From NCBI GenBank assembly GCA_902729315.2, contig LR746265.1, positions 9,109,392 through 9,173,391 on the forward strand: a stretch of 64,000 nt of DNA. Reading direction: 5' to 3'. The position numbers and the translations under genes are program-made. The notes beneath the pieces were generated by a model that saw only the letters and a program-made list of their open reading frames with translations, searched no databases and was not told the DNA's origin. Shown here in pieces: positions 1-11,008 of this stretch (position 1 is the stretch's first letter; the number at the start of each line of letters is the position of its first letter). The stretch comes from Spirodela intermedia (Eukaryota > Streptophyta > Magnoliopsida > Alismatales > Araceae).

Positions 1-480
1 TTAAAGAAGGTAATCCTTCCATCATTCAAAACCCACAGCCCATTAGAATTATTTCTAAGCTTGAAATATTTCACTCCTCGCAAATTGAACAAATATGTAT
101 GGAAGATAAAATGGAGCAGGGGAAGATTATGTAGATAAAAGAACACATTAAGAAATGGGTGAGTGGAAGAATTAGAGATATCATTTAGATGAAAAGAATT
201 TAGATTGGGTAAGAGCTAATTTGAAAATTATATGGCCTGATCACATTTTATGGTCTATTAATAGAAAGAGTATTTATTAATGAATGAGAGCCTTACAAAA
301 CAAGATAGAAATAAGGAAAGATTCTTTTCAAAATGGAAATATTATTTTTGGGAAAATTTTGTTAATTTCCATTTTTTTTTGGCTGAAAGTATGTCAAGGT
401 ATATATATGAAGTATATGAATTTATGCTAAATCTGAAAAAGAATATCATGAAACTTACCTAGGGATAGAAATATATTTTG
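1..480 (+). pseudogene. Decayed copy of the Athila accessory ORF
   Basis: In frame 2, translation gives recognisable parts of the protein also encoded on the minus strand at 10319-10549 and downstream, for example IQNPQPIRI, IEQICMED and KKWVSGRIRD. It is broken by several in-frame stops (near 130, 196 and 215). An open stretch at 280-462 beginning MNESLTKQDRNKERFF is the tail of the same unit. Function is unknown. Its presence in a second element shows that this sequence belongs to the element family. Confidence 0.55.
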
Positions 481-1504
481 ATGGCCATAGATCATCTTAT
501 ATGATCTAAGAGCTGTCCAGCTGAAGATATTAAATCTAGTGCTACATGGGAGGCAACCCATGGTTTTTATTTCATTCTGTTTGATTTTTTTCTAAGCTCT
601 ATTTTTCTTAGAATTTTGCAGTACTTGTTTTTGTATTTGTTTTTTCGAAAAAGTGCAGGAGGAGGAGTGTAAGATGAAGTGAAAAATTAAAAACGAGGTT
701 GGGGTGATGTCTTTCTGAGTTTTATCAATTATGAAAATATTTTTAATGCTTAACTTTGCGCATATGCATGCTTCACTTGAAAATTATATTTTCTACATAT
801 TCTATTTTGATTTTCTGTGTCATTGAGCACAATGTCATTTTTAAGTTGGGGGGTGAAGTATTCATTATTAATTTATGCTGTAGGATGATTAAGAACATGT
901 GTTTGCATTAGAACAGCAACTGAAAAAAAAAAATAATAAATAAAATTCGTAAAAACTGCAATATCTATTTTCTGATTTTCTGTTAGGAACAACAGACAAA
1001 AAACAGCCTGAAATTTGAAATTCTAGAGACCCTTTTCTCACATTTCAATCTCCTAGACATATATCACTGAAATTCGAAATTACAACTATAAAGAGGATAG
1101 TTTTGATTTATTTTTGACAAATTTATTGTTGCTAAAAATAGAACTAAAAACAGAAAATAGAATTGTCAGAACTATCTAATTTACAAATTTCTTACATCAT
1201 ATTGCATGCATGAAAAATTAAATCAATTAGATTGATTAACCAAAAGATACTAGGAAGATTATTATTGAGTCAAAAGAATGATCTAGTAGCATGAAATGTT
1301 GGAATACTCCTTGGATACATGATAGATAACATGGATTTGATTTTACAGATTTTCACTTCATGATCTTGATGGATAGTATTTACTTGATGTGAAAATTTGA
1401 TTGATCATTTGAGTTTAATAGAGATTTTTGCACCCTGATCTATAGGACTTGTGAGGAGAAATCATTTATTTTGAAAAAAAGAGGGAGAGCAATGTGAAAA
1501 ATCT

Positions 1505-1680
1505 AGAAACGAAGAGTACACATGGAGGGTGTGAGACATTATTCTCATTGTCGAAAATCGTGTATAGAAAAACACTTACTGCAAAATAAGTGGATAAAGT
1601 GAAAGCCCTGAAAATGAAGAGTACACATGGAGGCTGTGAGACATCATTCTTATTGTCAAAATTTGTCTACAGGAAAAGCT
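1505..1680 (+). repeat. Tandem pair of about 68-bp repeats, 107-bp period, in Athila 3' noncoding region
   Basis: Two copies of a segment containing GAGTACACATGGAGG and TGTGAGACAT start near 1505 and 1612. The same pair appears inverted near 8790-8940 and 33310-33480, so it is an ancestral part of the family's 3' internal region. Confidence 0.7.
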
Positions 1681-2065
1681 ACTTATCCACTATATATATC
1701 AAAAAAAAAAGAAGGAAGAAATATAGTGCACACTTCAAAAATCAAGCCATGGAAAAAGGGAAATGTAGGATCAATATTATTCTTAGATGATTATTGATAA
1801 TTGGAACATCTTGTAAATATATCTATGAGTAAAGAAGTGATAAAGATGTGAATAGAAGAAGTGAAGTCTAGATTGTTATTCCAAGGAGTACTTAAACATC
1901 TAAGTGCTTGACATCATTCTTAAATACTTGATATAAGAGTCCAAAGTGTCTAAAGGTGCATCATTTCTAATTGTATTTTATTTTCTTTCTATATTGAAAT
2001 ATGATGTTTGAGATTTATAAATTTTTATTTTCGTAATTCCATTGCTAAGGGACTAGCAATGATTT

Positions 2066-2078
2066 AAGTTGGGGGGTG
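2066..2078 (+). other. Polypurine tract of element A
   Basis: AAGTTGGGGGGTG lies directly 5' of the LTR start TGATAAGTC. This is the expected position of the plus-strand primer of an LTR retrotransposon. Confidence 0.8.
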
Positions 2079-5000
2079 TGATAAGTCTTTAATATCATGA
2101 GTTAATAATTAGTAAATAATATAGTTTTAGCCTTAACTCATGATAAATAGACTTATATTTGTGTTAAAGTGTGAAAAGTAGTTTTCAGTTGATTAACGTG
2201 AATTTTTAGGTAATTATGTGAGTTTATAAGATTTTTACAATCTTACTTTTGAGATAAATAAAGGAAAAGAAATTAAAATAAAAATATAGCAAAATTGGGG
2301 GACCTGCCAGCCAGTCGGGGCAAGCAGGTCGGAAGTGTAGTCGGGGAGTAGCCGCGAGCAGGGGCTTGAGCGGCTTGAACCGATGGGGGCACGTGTGCGC
2401 CACTCCCCTTCCACATCACCGGTGGCCAGCCGACTGTGGGGCAAGGAGTGGTCATACACGTGCGAGAAAGGGACTTGCTTAGAAATCTAACATTACTATA
2501 TATTCGTCCGAAAATTTGACGCACAACCGATGTGGGACTAAACCCGCGTCACCTTTTCAAAAGGGGCGGGGCAACCGCCGTGGGTTCGAATCCTCCCAGA
2601 GCCTAAACTCATCTTTTTTATCTGATTATCGCGACTTTTCTGCAGATCGTTGGTGAAGGATTAAGCAACCAGAATCGCTGGATCATCGGTGAAAATCTCG
2701 TCAATGCGATTCGCAGAGCATTGTTACTAAAATTGCTGAACAATTCGTGATTAGTCTTCATTATCATGAGTTAATAATTAGTAAATAATATAGTTTTAGC
2801 CTTAACTCATGATAAATAGACTTATATTTGTGTTAAAGTGTGAAAAGTGTTTTTAGTTGATTAATGTGATTTTTTAGGTAATTATGTGATTTTATACAAA
2901 TTTATATGCTTTTTACAGTCTTACGTTTGAGATAAATGAAGAAAAAGAATTAAAAAAAAAATTGCAAAATGGGGGGACCCGCCGGCCAGCCAGACCCGCG
3001 AGCGGGTCGGAAGCGCAGTCAGGAAATAGCCGCGAGCAGGGGCTCAAGCGGCTTGAACCGATGGGGGAACGTGTACGCCACTCCCCTTCCACGTCACCAG
3101 TGGCCAGTCGGCTGTGGGGCAAGGAGTGGTCATACACGCACGCTTGATCGGGAATGTAATATTACTTTATATTCACCAGAAACTTCGGCGCACAACCAAT
3201 GTGGGACTAAACCCGCGTCACCTTCCCCAGAAAGGGCGGGCAACCGGTGCGCGTTCGAATCCTCTCAGAGCCAAAACTCATATTTTTTATTTGATTATCG
3301 TGACTTTCTTGCAGAGCGCCAGTGAAGGATTAAGCAACTAGAATCGTTGGATCATCGGTGAAAATCTCGTCAACACGATTCGCGGAGCATTGTTACTAAA
3401 CATGCTGAACGATTCACGATAAAAGGATCTGGAATCCATCGAGTAAAGCATCTCCGATTGATCGACAAACAAGCCGTCGTCGGGAAGAGGACGATCTGTT
3501 GGGAGACGAGTCGCCACCTCCTGAGAGCGTACCAGATACGATGAAGAGCCTCCTCTTGCTGCGCAGACCCGAGGATGAAGCTCCCTGACATGCGCCCCAC
3601 CTCCATCCAGCTCCTCTCCGTCGGGTGACAGCCGCCGGAGAGCCGCAAAGTTGCCGTTTTTCCGCTCCGCCGGGTGACAGCCGCCGAAGACGAGTCAACG
3701 ACCCATTTCATTAATCTCTAGACTTCTCAAGGAGATCTAGAGATTGCCCACGTCATCTTTGTCCAAGGAGAGCCTTCAAGGCTGTGGACACTACAAGACA
3801 ATCCTCCCAAACGCTCACGATTCCGGTGCATTGCCGACGCATCGCCGCCACGATGCCGGAACTCTGTTTTCTTGCTTTCAACTTAATTTACGCTTCATTT
3901 AGTGATACCTTGTGTGATTTTAATTTACCAAAATATACTTCGTTCAATTACGATTCTTCCGGCTTTTACAGATCTTAATTTGATCAATTAAATCGTGTGT
4001 AATCGCTTACATAAGAATCGCCGGGTGGAACTCTGTTTTTTCCCGATTCGCAATCGTCGGGCACTAACGTCATTTTGACGTCCGCACCCTTATTTCCTTT
4101 TTTCGTGAATTTTAAATATATTTCTTTTTCATTTCCTAATATAAAATTCATAGAAAATTATATTCATTGAGAAAAAATCTGAATAATTACCAAATATTAT
4201 ATTACATCCTTGTGATCGACCAAGAAAATTACTAGTATTTGAGGAAGTTTTATTGAATTATAATTGATACATTTGTTCAGAAATACTTCTAAATATCTGA
4301 AAAATCGTATTTTCTAGTTTTATAAATTTTAGATTTGCATGATTTAATATACAACGACTGAGTCACGTCAATTCGCAATACAAGGATCGTGAATCCATCA
4401 AGTAAAGCATCTCTGATTTATCGATGAACAAGCCGTCATCGGGAAGAGGATGATCCGCCGGGAGACAAGTCGCCACCTCTGAGAGCATACTAGATGCGAT
4501 GAAGAGCCTCCTCTTGCTGCGCGGACTTGAGGATGAAGCTCCCTGACACGCGCCCCACCCCCATCCAGCTCCTCACTGTCAGGTGACAGCCGTCGGAGAG
4601 CCACAAAGTCGCCGTTTTTCTACTCTACCCGGTGACAGCCGCCGGAGATGATTCGACGACTCATTTCATTGATCTCTAGACTTTGCAAGGAGATCTAGAG
4701 ATTACCCACATCGTCCTTGTCCAAGGAGAGCCTTCAAGGCCATGGACACTGCATGACTATCCTCCTGAACACTCAAGATTCTGGTGCATCGCCGACGTAT
4801 CACCGCCGCGACGCCAGAACTCTATTTTCGTGCATTCACCTTACTTTACGCTTCATTTAGTGATAATTTGTGTGATTTTAATTTATCAAAATATACTTCG
4901 TTCAATTACGATTCTTCCGGCTTTTACAGATCTTAATTTGATCAATTAAATCATCTGTAATCGCTTACATAAGAATCGCCAGGCAGAACTCTATTTTTGC

Positions 5001-5328
5001 CCAATTTGCATTTGCCGGGTGCTGACATCATCCTGACATCTACACCCTTATTTCCTTTTTCCGTGAATTTTAAATATATTTTCTTTTCATTTCTTAGTAT
5101 AAAATTCATAGAAAATAGTATTCTTTGCCGACAATTCTGAATAATTACCAAATATTATATTACATCCCTGTGATCAACCTGAAAAATTACTGCTATTTTT
5201 GAAAGTTTTATTGAATTATAATTGATATATTTGTTCATAAATACTTTTAAATATCTGAAAATTCATATTTTCTAGTTTTATAAATTTTATATTTACGTGA
5301 TTTAATATACAATGACTAAGTCACGTTA
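2079..5328 (+). mobile_element. 3' LTR of element A, interrupted by a solo LTR
   Basis: The LTR runs 2079-2747, is interrupted by a solo LTR with its target duplication (2748-4375), and resumes at 4376-5328. It begins TGATAAGTC and ends GTCACGTTA (decayed from GTCACGTCA). Sequence after the interruption (aaggatcgtgaatcc...) continues exactly where the LTR broke off. The base after its end is LTR-internal sequence of yet another LTR, so element A itself probably landed in an LTR. The right target duplication would then be GTGAC at 5329-5333; the left side lies outside the window. Confidence 0.8.
2748..4370 (+). mobile_element. Solo Athila LTR nested in another LTR of the same family
   Basis: A complete 1.62-kb LTR starts TGATTAGTC and ends GAGTCACGTCA. 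It is bounded by a perfect 5-bp target duplication, ATTCG at 2743-2747 and 4371-4375. No internal sequence remains, as expected after LTR-LTR recombination. Confidence 0.88.
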
Positions 5329-6072
5329 GTGACAGCCACTAGAGAGCCACAAAGTCATCATTTTTTCACTCCGCTGAGTGACAACTACCGGAGACGATTT
5401 GACAACCCATTTCATTGATCTCTAGACTTCGCAAGGATATCTTCAAATTGCCCATGTCGTCCTTGTCCAAAGAGAGCCTTCGAGGCCATGGACACTACAC
5501 GACAATCTTCCCGAATGTTCAGAATTTCCGTGCATCGTCGACAGATTACCGTCGTGATGCTAGAACTTTATTTTTCTACTTTCAACTTAATTTGTACTTC
5601 ATTACTGATAATTTGTGTGATTTAAATTTACCAAGCTATATTTCATTCAATTACGATTCTTCCGCCTTTTACAGATCTTAATTTGATCAATTAAATCATT
5701 TGTAATCGCTTACGTAAGAATCACTAGGTGGAACTCTATTTCTGTTGATTCGCGTTTGTCGGATGCTGACGTCAGCCTAACATCCGCACCCTTATTTCCT
5801 TTTTTCACGAATTTTAAATAGATTTTATTTTCATTTCTTAGTATAAAATTCAGAAAATATTATATTCTTTGAGGAAAATACTAAAAAATTACCCAATATT
5901 ATATTATATCCTTCTGATCGACTTAAAAAATTACCAGTATTTTTGTAAATTTTATAAAATTATAATTGATATATTTGTTCAGAAATATTTCTAAATATTT
6001 AAAAATTAGTATTTTCTAGTTTTATAATTTTTAAATTTACATGATTTACAATACAACGACTAAGTCGCATCA
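5329..6072 (+). mobile_element. Athila LTR fragment (3' half)
   Basis: The fragment starts within the LTR at GTGACAGCCACTAGAGAGCC and runs to the normal end (gactaagtcgcatca). Its 5' half is not adjacent because element A interrupts it. The sequence to the right is integrase-like, not a primer-binding site, so this was probably a solo or 3' LTR inserted into an older element. Confidence 0.7.
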
Positions 6073-6073
6073 A

Positions 6074-6571
6074 AAGGTTTGTCACCTTCCTATGAAGATC
6101 AAACATAAGGCTTATTAGGCTATAAAGAATCTTAATCTCTCTTTAGACGTCGTAGGTAAGCACCGTATGTTGTAGTTGCAAGAGCTTCAAGAACTACCCA
6201 ATGAGATGTACGAGAAGTCTCTGATTTATAGAGCAAAAATGAAGGCTTTTTATAACAAGAAGGTGAGCAGAAAGAGTTTTCATGAGCATCAAAAAGAGTG
6301 GCTTTACAATTCTCGATTGAAACTATTCCTCGAGAAATTAAAATCTAGATGGGATGGACCATACCTTGTGATTAAAGTTTTTGACTGTGGTGCAATATTA
6401 ATTGCAGATCTGAAAACTGGTAAAAATTTTAATGTGAATGGGCAAAGATTAAAACCTTATTTAGAAACAAACCCTCCTTCTTTACCCATTTGCACTCAAT
6501 TATATGATCCATCCATTGAACCTCAATCTTCTTATAACTTCCCCTCCATCATGTACTCTAAGATGGCATAG
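6074..6571 (+). pseudogene. Integrase C-terminal relic of an older Athila-type element
   Basis: Translation in one frame gives KVCHLPMKIKHKAY, a stop, then LQELQELPNEMYEKSLIYRA and NSRLKLFLEKLKSRWDGPY, ending with VNGQRLKPYLE. This parallels the integrase tail of the better preserved copy at 21002-21475 ([44 protein letters not shown]) but is clearly more diverged. It therefore comes from a related but different family. In-frame stops near 6118 and 6174 make it nonfunctional. The core catalytic part of integrase and all of RT are absent to the left, where an LTR has been inserted. Confidence 0.75.
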
Positions 6572-7207
6572 CTTTCTTTTCCACTACATTCCCTTTTTAT
6601 TATTTTTCTCTATCCTTTGATGTTTCTCTTGAGTTTTTATTAAGCGAACAGATCCAGCGTTCTAGAGGAAGTGCATATCATGACACGGATTAATACAAAA
6701 GAAAATCAAAAGGATGAAGAGTGAAAATCAGTTTGCACATTTAATGCTTTCTCCTTTTTCTCTTATATAGATGCATTGAGGACAATGCGAATGGTTGTTT
6801 GGGGGGGAAGAATAAATGCATGAGGGTGAATACATGAGATTACATCAGGTGCTATAATGCTTATAACTAAATGATGAAGTTCATGACCTTTCACGGTGCA
6901 TATAACCCACACTCTTAAATTGAGAAAATCTAGTTTGATCTTCTGCCGGATTTATGTTATGAATTCTTATTATTAACTATGAGTAGTAAATTGAATCCTT
7001 CTCTTTCTTGATCAATAGTCGGTTGAAAAGTTTTCAAATTAGTTGATGCTTTTACAAATCATTAATCATGATTAAACCTAAGACAAAAGGATAGAACATG
7101 GTAAAGATTACACTAGCAAAAATAAAATAAAAATCGTAGTAGCACCTTAGTTGATTTCGTGGGGCTTCCACATGTGAAATTAGGATCAACAAGGCTTGCA
7201 AAATACT
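6572..7207 (+). mobile_element. 3' noncoding internal region of the same older element
   Basis: No coding frame is seen. It contains GAGGACAATGCG followed by a TTGGGGGGGAAG purine tract near 6776-6810, a layout typical just upstream of the 3' LTR in plant Ty3/gypsy elements. It ends by joining an unrelated LTR fragment. Confidence 0.55.
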
Positions 7208-7620
7208 TCTTGTAACGATTCTTCTAGCTTTTACAGATCTTAATTTGACTAATTAAATCGTCTATAATCGCTTATGTAAAAATCACCAGGCAGAATTCTA
7301 CTTCTGCTTGGTTCGCATTCGTTAGGTGCTGACATCATCTTGACATCTACACCTTTATTTCCCTTTTTCACAAATTTTTAAAAATATTTTCTTTATTTAT
7401 TTTTTAGTTTAAAATTCATAAAAAATCGTATTCTTTGAGAACATTTCTGAAATATTACTTGATATTATATTACATCCCTGTGATTGACCTAGAAACTTTC
7501 CACTATTTTTAGAACTTTGATTAAATTATAATTGATATAATTATTTAAAAATACTTCTAAATATCTAAAAATTAGTATTTTCTAGTTTTATAAATTTTAA
7601 ATTTGTGTGGTTTACTAAAC
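7208..7620 (+). mobile_element. Athila LTR fragment (3' third)
   Basis: Matches the LTR from ACGATTCTTC...TTTTACAGATCTTAATTTGA through the as-1-like and TATA region to near its 3' end. It is truncated at both ends and diverged. Confidence 0.65.
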
Positions 7621-7629
7621 AAGAGATAT

Positions 7630-8148
7630 TTTAGGTATTAAAATTATTAAAACTTTTCGGAGACTATGACCCCACGTTTAGTCCCACATTTGATTATATG
7701 CCGAGTTTTGAGGTTGATATATAGTAATACTAGACTTGATAATCAATGTGTCCCTTTCTCACATGTGTACGGCCGCTCTTTGTCACATGCCCGACTAGCC
7801 ATTGATGATGTGGAAGGGGAGTGATGCACGTGTCCCCTATCAGTCCGTCTTTAGCCGCTCAAGCCCTTACTCACGATTCTGCTTGTCTATGCTTCCAACC
7901 TGCTTGTGGGCTCGACTAGGTGGCAAGTTTTCTCTTTCTTCTATCTTTTTATTTTTTTTGTCTTCATTTACCTCAAAAATAAGATTATAAAAATTATATA
8001 AATTCACACAAGATCCCATAATTAGCCAAATTAACCAACTAAAAACTATTTTTCATAATTTGACATAAATATAAGTCTATTTATCATGAGTTAAGATTAA
8101 AACTATATTATTAATTAATTATTAACTCATGATAATGAAGACTTATCA
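7630..8148 (-). mobile_element. Athila LTR fragment (5' third), opposite orientation
   Basis: The fragment ends on the right with ATTAACTCATGATAATGAAGACTTATCA, the inverted LTR start. Its left part (tattaaaattattaaaac) resembles the extra segment inside the LTR at 51268-52953, so the two may belong to one LTR variant. Confidence 0.7.
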
Positions 8149-8533
8149 ACCATCTTCACTAAAGTATGCATTTTTTGATTAACATCAAGCTTATCCAATG
8201 ATTATATCATCGTATTTGTCTAAGGATCAAGAGAATAAATTACTTGATATACTTAGGGCATAGAGAGTGGTGCTTGGCTGGTCTCTAGTAGATATTTGAG
8301 GACTTGATCTATTTGTGTGTATGCACATAATTTATCTTGAGGAGAACTATCATTTCTTTTTATGCATTTCCTTTCTAGCTTTTGTTTTAGACATATTTTA
8401 TTGGTCGAGTGCTTTAGTTAGAACCGTTCAGGGGCAACAGTGTAGTAGATGGGGCATAAAAATCAGAATTTTCTTCTCTTTTCCCTTCTCTCACATGCAT
8501 TAAAGACAATGCAAGACTTAAGTAGGGGGGAGG
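8149..8533 (+). mobile_element. Noncoding retroelement segment X, copy 1
   Basis: Contains TATTTGTCTAAGGATCAAGAG near its start and a right end of CATTAAAGACAATGCAAG followed by AAGTAGGGGGGAGG, resembling a 3' internal end with polypurine tract. A second copy is split between 14311-14474 and 22783-22950. The parent element is not otherwise visible. Confidence 0.5.
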
Positions 8534-10029
8534 TGATGTCAAGCACTTAAATATTTAAGCACTCCTTGGAATAACAATCTAGACTTCACTTCTTCTATTC
8601 ACATCTTTATCACTTCACTTCTTCACTCATATATATATTTACAAGATGTTCCAATTATCAATAATCATCCAAGAATAATATTGATCCTACATTTCCCTTT
8701 TTCCATGGCTTGATTTTTGAAGTTTGCACTATATTTCTTCCTTCTTTTATAGTGGATAAGTAGCTTTTCATGTAGACAAATTTCAACAATGAGAATGATG
8801 TCTCACACCCTCCATGTGTACTCTTAATTTTCAGGGCTTTCACTTTATCCACTTATTTTCCAGCAAGTGTTTTTTTATACACGATTTTCGACAATGAGAA
8901 TAATGTCTCACACCCTCCATGTGTACTCTTCGTTTCTAGATTTTTCACATTGCTCTCCCTCTTTTTTTTTTCGAAATAAGTGATTTCTCCTTATAAGTCC
9001 TATAGATCAGGGTGCAAAAATCTCTATTAAACTCAAATGATCAATCAAATTTTCAAATCAAGTAAATACTATCCATCAAGATCATGAAGTGAAAATCTGT
9101 AAAATCAAATCCATATTATCTATCATGTATCCAAGGAGTATTCCAACATTTCATGCTACTAGATCATTCTTTTGACTGAATAATAATCTTCCTAGTATCT
9201 TTTGGTATCAATCAATCTAATTGATTTAATTTTTCATGCATGCAATATGATGTAAGAAATTTGTAAATTAGAGAGTTCTGACAATTCTATTTTCTATTTT
9301 TAGTTCTATTTTTAGCAACAATAAATTTGTCAAAAATAAATCAAAACTATCCTCTTTATAGCTGTAATTTCGAATTTCAGTAATATATTTCTAGGGGATT
9401 GAAATGTGAGAAAAGGGTCTCTAGAATTTCAAATTTCGAGCTGTTTTTTGTTTGTTGTTTTTGACAGTCTGTTGTTCCTGACGGAAAACCAGAAAATAGA
9501 TGTTGCAGTTTTTCCGAATTTTATTTTATTTTTTAGTTTTTCAGTTGTTGTTCTAATGCAAACACATGTTCTTAATCGTCCTACAGCATAAATTAATAAT
9601 GAATACTTCACCCCCCAACTTAAAAATTACATTGTCCTCAATGAAACAGAAAACTCGAAATAAAAAATACAGAAAATATAATTTTCAAGTGAAGCATGCA
9701 TATATGCAAAGTTAAGCATTAAAAATGTTGTCATAAATGATAAAGATCCAAAAGACATCACCTCAACCTCGTTTTTAATTTTTCACTTCGTCTTACACTC
9801 CTCCTCTTGCACTTTTTCGAAAAAACAAATACAGAAACAAGTATTGCGAAATTCTAAGAAAAATAGAGCTTAAAAAAATCAAAGAGAATGAAATAAAAAC
9901 CATGGGTTGCCTCCCATGCAGCGCTGAATTTAATGTCTTCAGCTGGACAGCTCTTAGATCATATAAGATGATCTATGCCCATCAAAATATATTTTTATCC
10001 CAAGGTAAGTTTCATGATATTCTTTTTCA
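8534..10029 (-). mobile_element. 3' noncoding internal region of the pol-less element
   Basis: Collinear (inverted) with 480-1900 and with 33070-34500. It includes the 107-bp-period tandem pair near 8790-8940 and the upstream G-run (CACCCCCCAACTT on the plus strand near 9609). No gene is seen. The last stretch, including the LTR-proximal polypurine tract, is lost at the junction with segment X. Confidence 0.7.
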
Positions 10030-10549
10030 GATTTAGCATAAATTCATATACTTCATATATATACCTTGACATACTTTCAGCCAAAACAAAATGGAAATTA
10101 ACAAAATTTTCTGAAAAATAATATTTCTAGTTTGAAAAGAATCTTTCCTTATTTCTATCTTGTTTTGTAAGGCTCTCATTCATTAATAAATACTTTCTAT
10201 TAATAGACCATAAAATGTGATCAGGCCATATAATTTTCAAATTAGCTCCTACCCAATCTAAAATTTTTTCATCTAAATTGATATCTCTAATTCTTCCACT
10301 CACCCATTTCTTAATGTGTTATTTTATCTGCATAATCTTCCCCTGTCCCATTTTATCTTCCATACATATTTGTTCAATTTGCAAGGAGTGAAATATTTCA
10401 AACTTAGAAGTAATTCTAATGGGCTGTGGGTTTTGAAAGATGGAAGGATTGTCTTCTTTAATCTCAAATCTAATAAATTCAATAAAATTCAAATTTTTTC
10501 TTCCAAAATTATCTCTATATTCATATCCATTATTTTCGTTTCTCCCCAT
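10030..10549 (-). CDS. Athila accessory ORF 2, unknown function (broken)
   Basis: The first 76 codons are open on the minus strand from 10549 (MGRNENNGYEYRDNFGRK) to a stop at 10319. Beyond the stop the same frame continues with KKWVSGRIRD, DWVGANLKIIWPDHILWS and MNESLTKQDRNKE. The unit is therefore probably a longer ORF broken by at least one nonsense change. The partial copy at 1-480 shows it is shared by a second element. It resembles no retrotransposon domain I know, and I have not recognised a host gene in it. It could be a captured gene fragment or an old env-like relic. Confidence 0.45.
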
Positions 10550-10552
10550 TAG

Positions 10553-10903
10553 TTAAATCAACTCTTTTTCTAGCTTTTTGTTTCTCAACTCATCAAATTC
10601 TTCATCTTCCCAAGAGCTATCTTTTAATTTCGGTATATGATATACATCATCATCCTCACAATCAACATCCAAGGCTACAAAATTATGATTATATTTATTA
10701 ATTTCGTCTCCTATGTCTCCCAAATCAACTAATTTTTCCTCACCTGAAATATGTTTTTCTTCATTTCTGTCCATACTCCCTTCTACTAAAATTTGGATGA
10801 TTTTTCCATGATCAACTGCTGTTTCTTCATCTAAGGGCTCTTTCTCCTCATCATCCTCACTATATTCATTCATCAATTGTGAGTAATAAATGTTTTTATT
10901 CAA
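10553..10903 (-). CDS. Acidic ORF 1 of pol-less Athila element, unknown function
   Basis: A 116-codon frame on the minus strand. About 36 residues are Asp or Glu, with runs such as SEDDEEKE, DCEDDD and SWEDEEFDE, and the C terminus is basic (RNKKLEKELI). No membrane segment, zinc finger or protease motif is visible. Upstream translation in the same frame leads back through ENIVAENLNKNI towards the gag C-terminal region, so it may be a gag extension and not a separate protein. The complete elements carry a different acidic stretch between protease and RT (LLDDFDDPDVIDD), which is a possible but unproven origin. Confidence 0.5.
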   Translation of the reverse strand: MNKNIYYSQLMNEYSEDDEEKEPLDEETAVDHGKIIQILVEGSMDRNEEKHISGEEKLVDLGDIGDEINKYNHNFVALDVDCEDDDVYHIPKLKDSSWEDEEFDELRNKKLEKELI

Positions 10904-11008
10904 ATTTTCTGCTACTATATTTTCAGCATTAATATTCTCATTTACTTCTAATGGCTCATCAATTTCTTCTAATAATTAGAAATAAGGATCAGGTAAAATA
11001 TTCTCACT

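Larger units (their letters stand above)
1..2078 (+). mobile_element. 3' internal region of a pol-less Athila-type element (element A, left end outside window)
   Basis: This is the end of a retrotransposon internal region, read on the plus strand, leading into a polypurine tract and an LTR. Bases 1-480 match, in inverted orientation, the accessory-ORF region of the pol-less element at about 10030-10549. Bases 480-2078 match the noncoding 3' regions at 21476-22256 (plus) and 32911-34509 (minus). Two G-runs occur: AAGTTGGGGGGTG near 845 and again directly before the LTR. About 1.2 kb of AT-rich sequence without a plausible coding frame lies between them, and no env-like ORF is seen. Confidence 0.75.

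Noticed and set aside
2235-3341. Several overlapping frames of 60-118 codons in LTRs (also at 14610-15071, 32334-32706, 50398-50760)
   Set aside because: They lie in the GC-rich 5' third of the LTR, differ between copies and have no constant length. Only the 139-codon antisense frame recurs at the same length.
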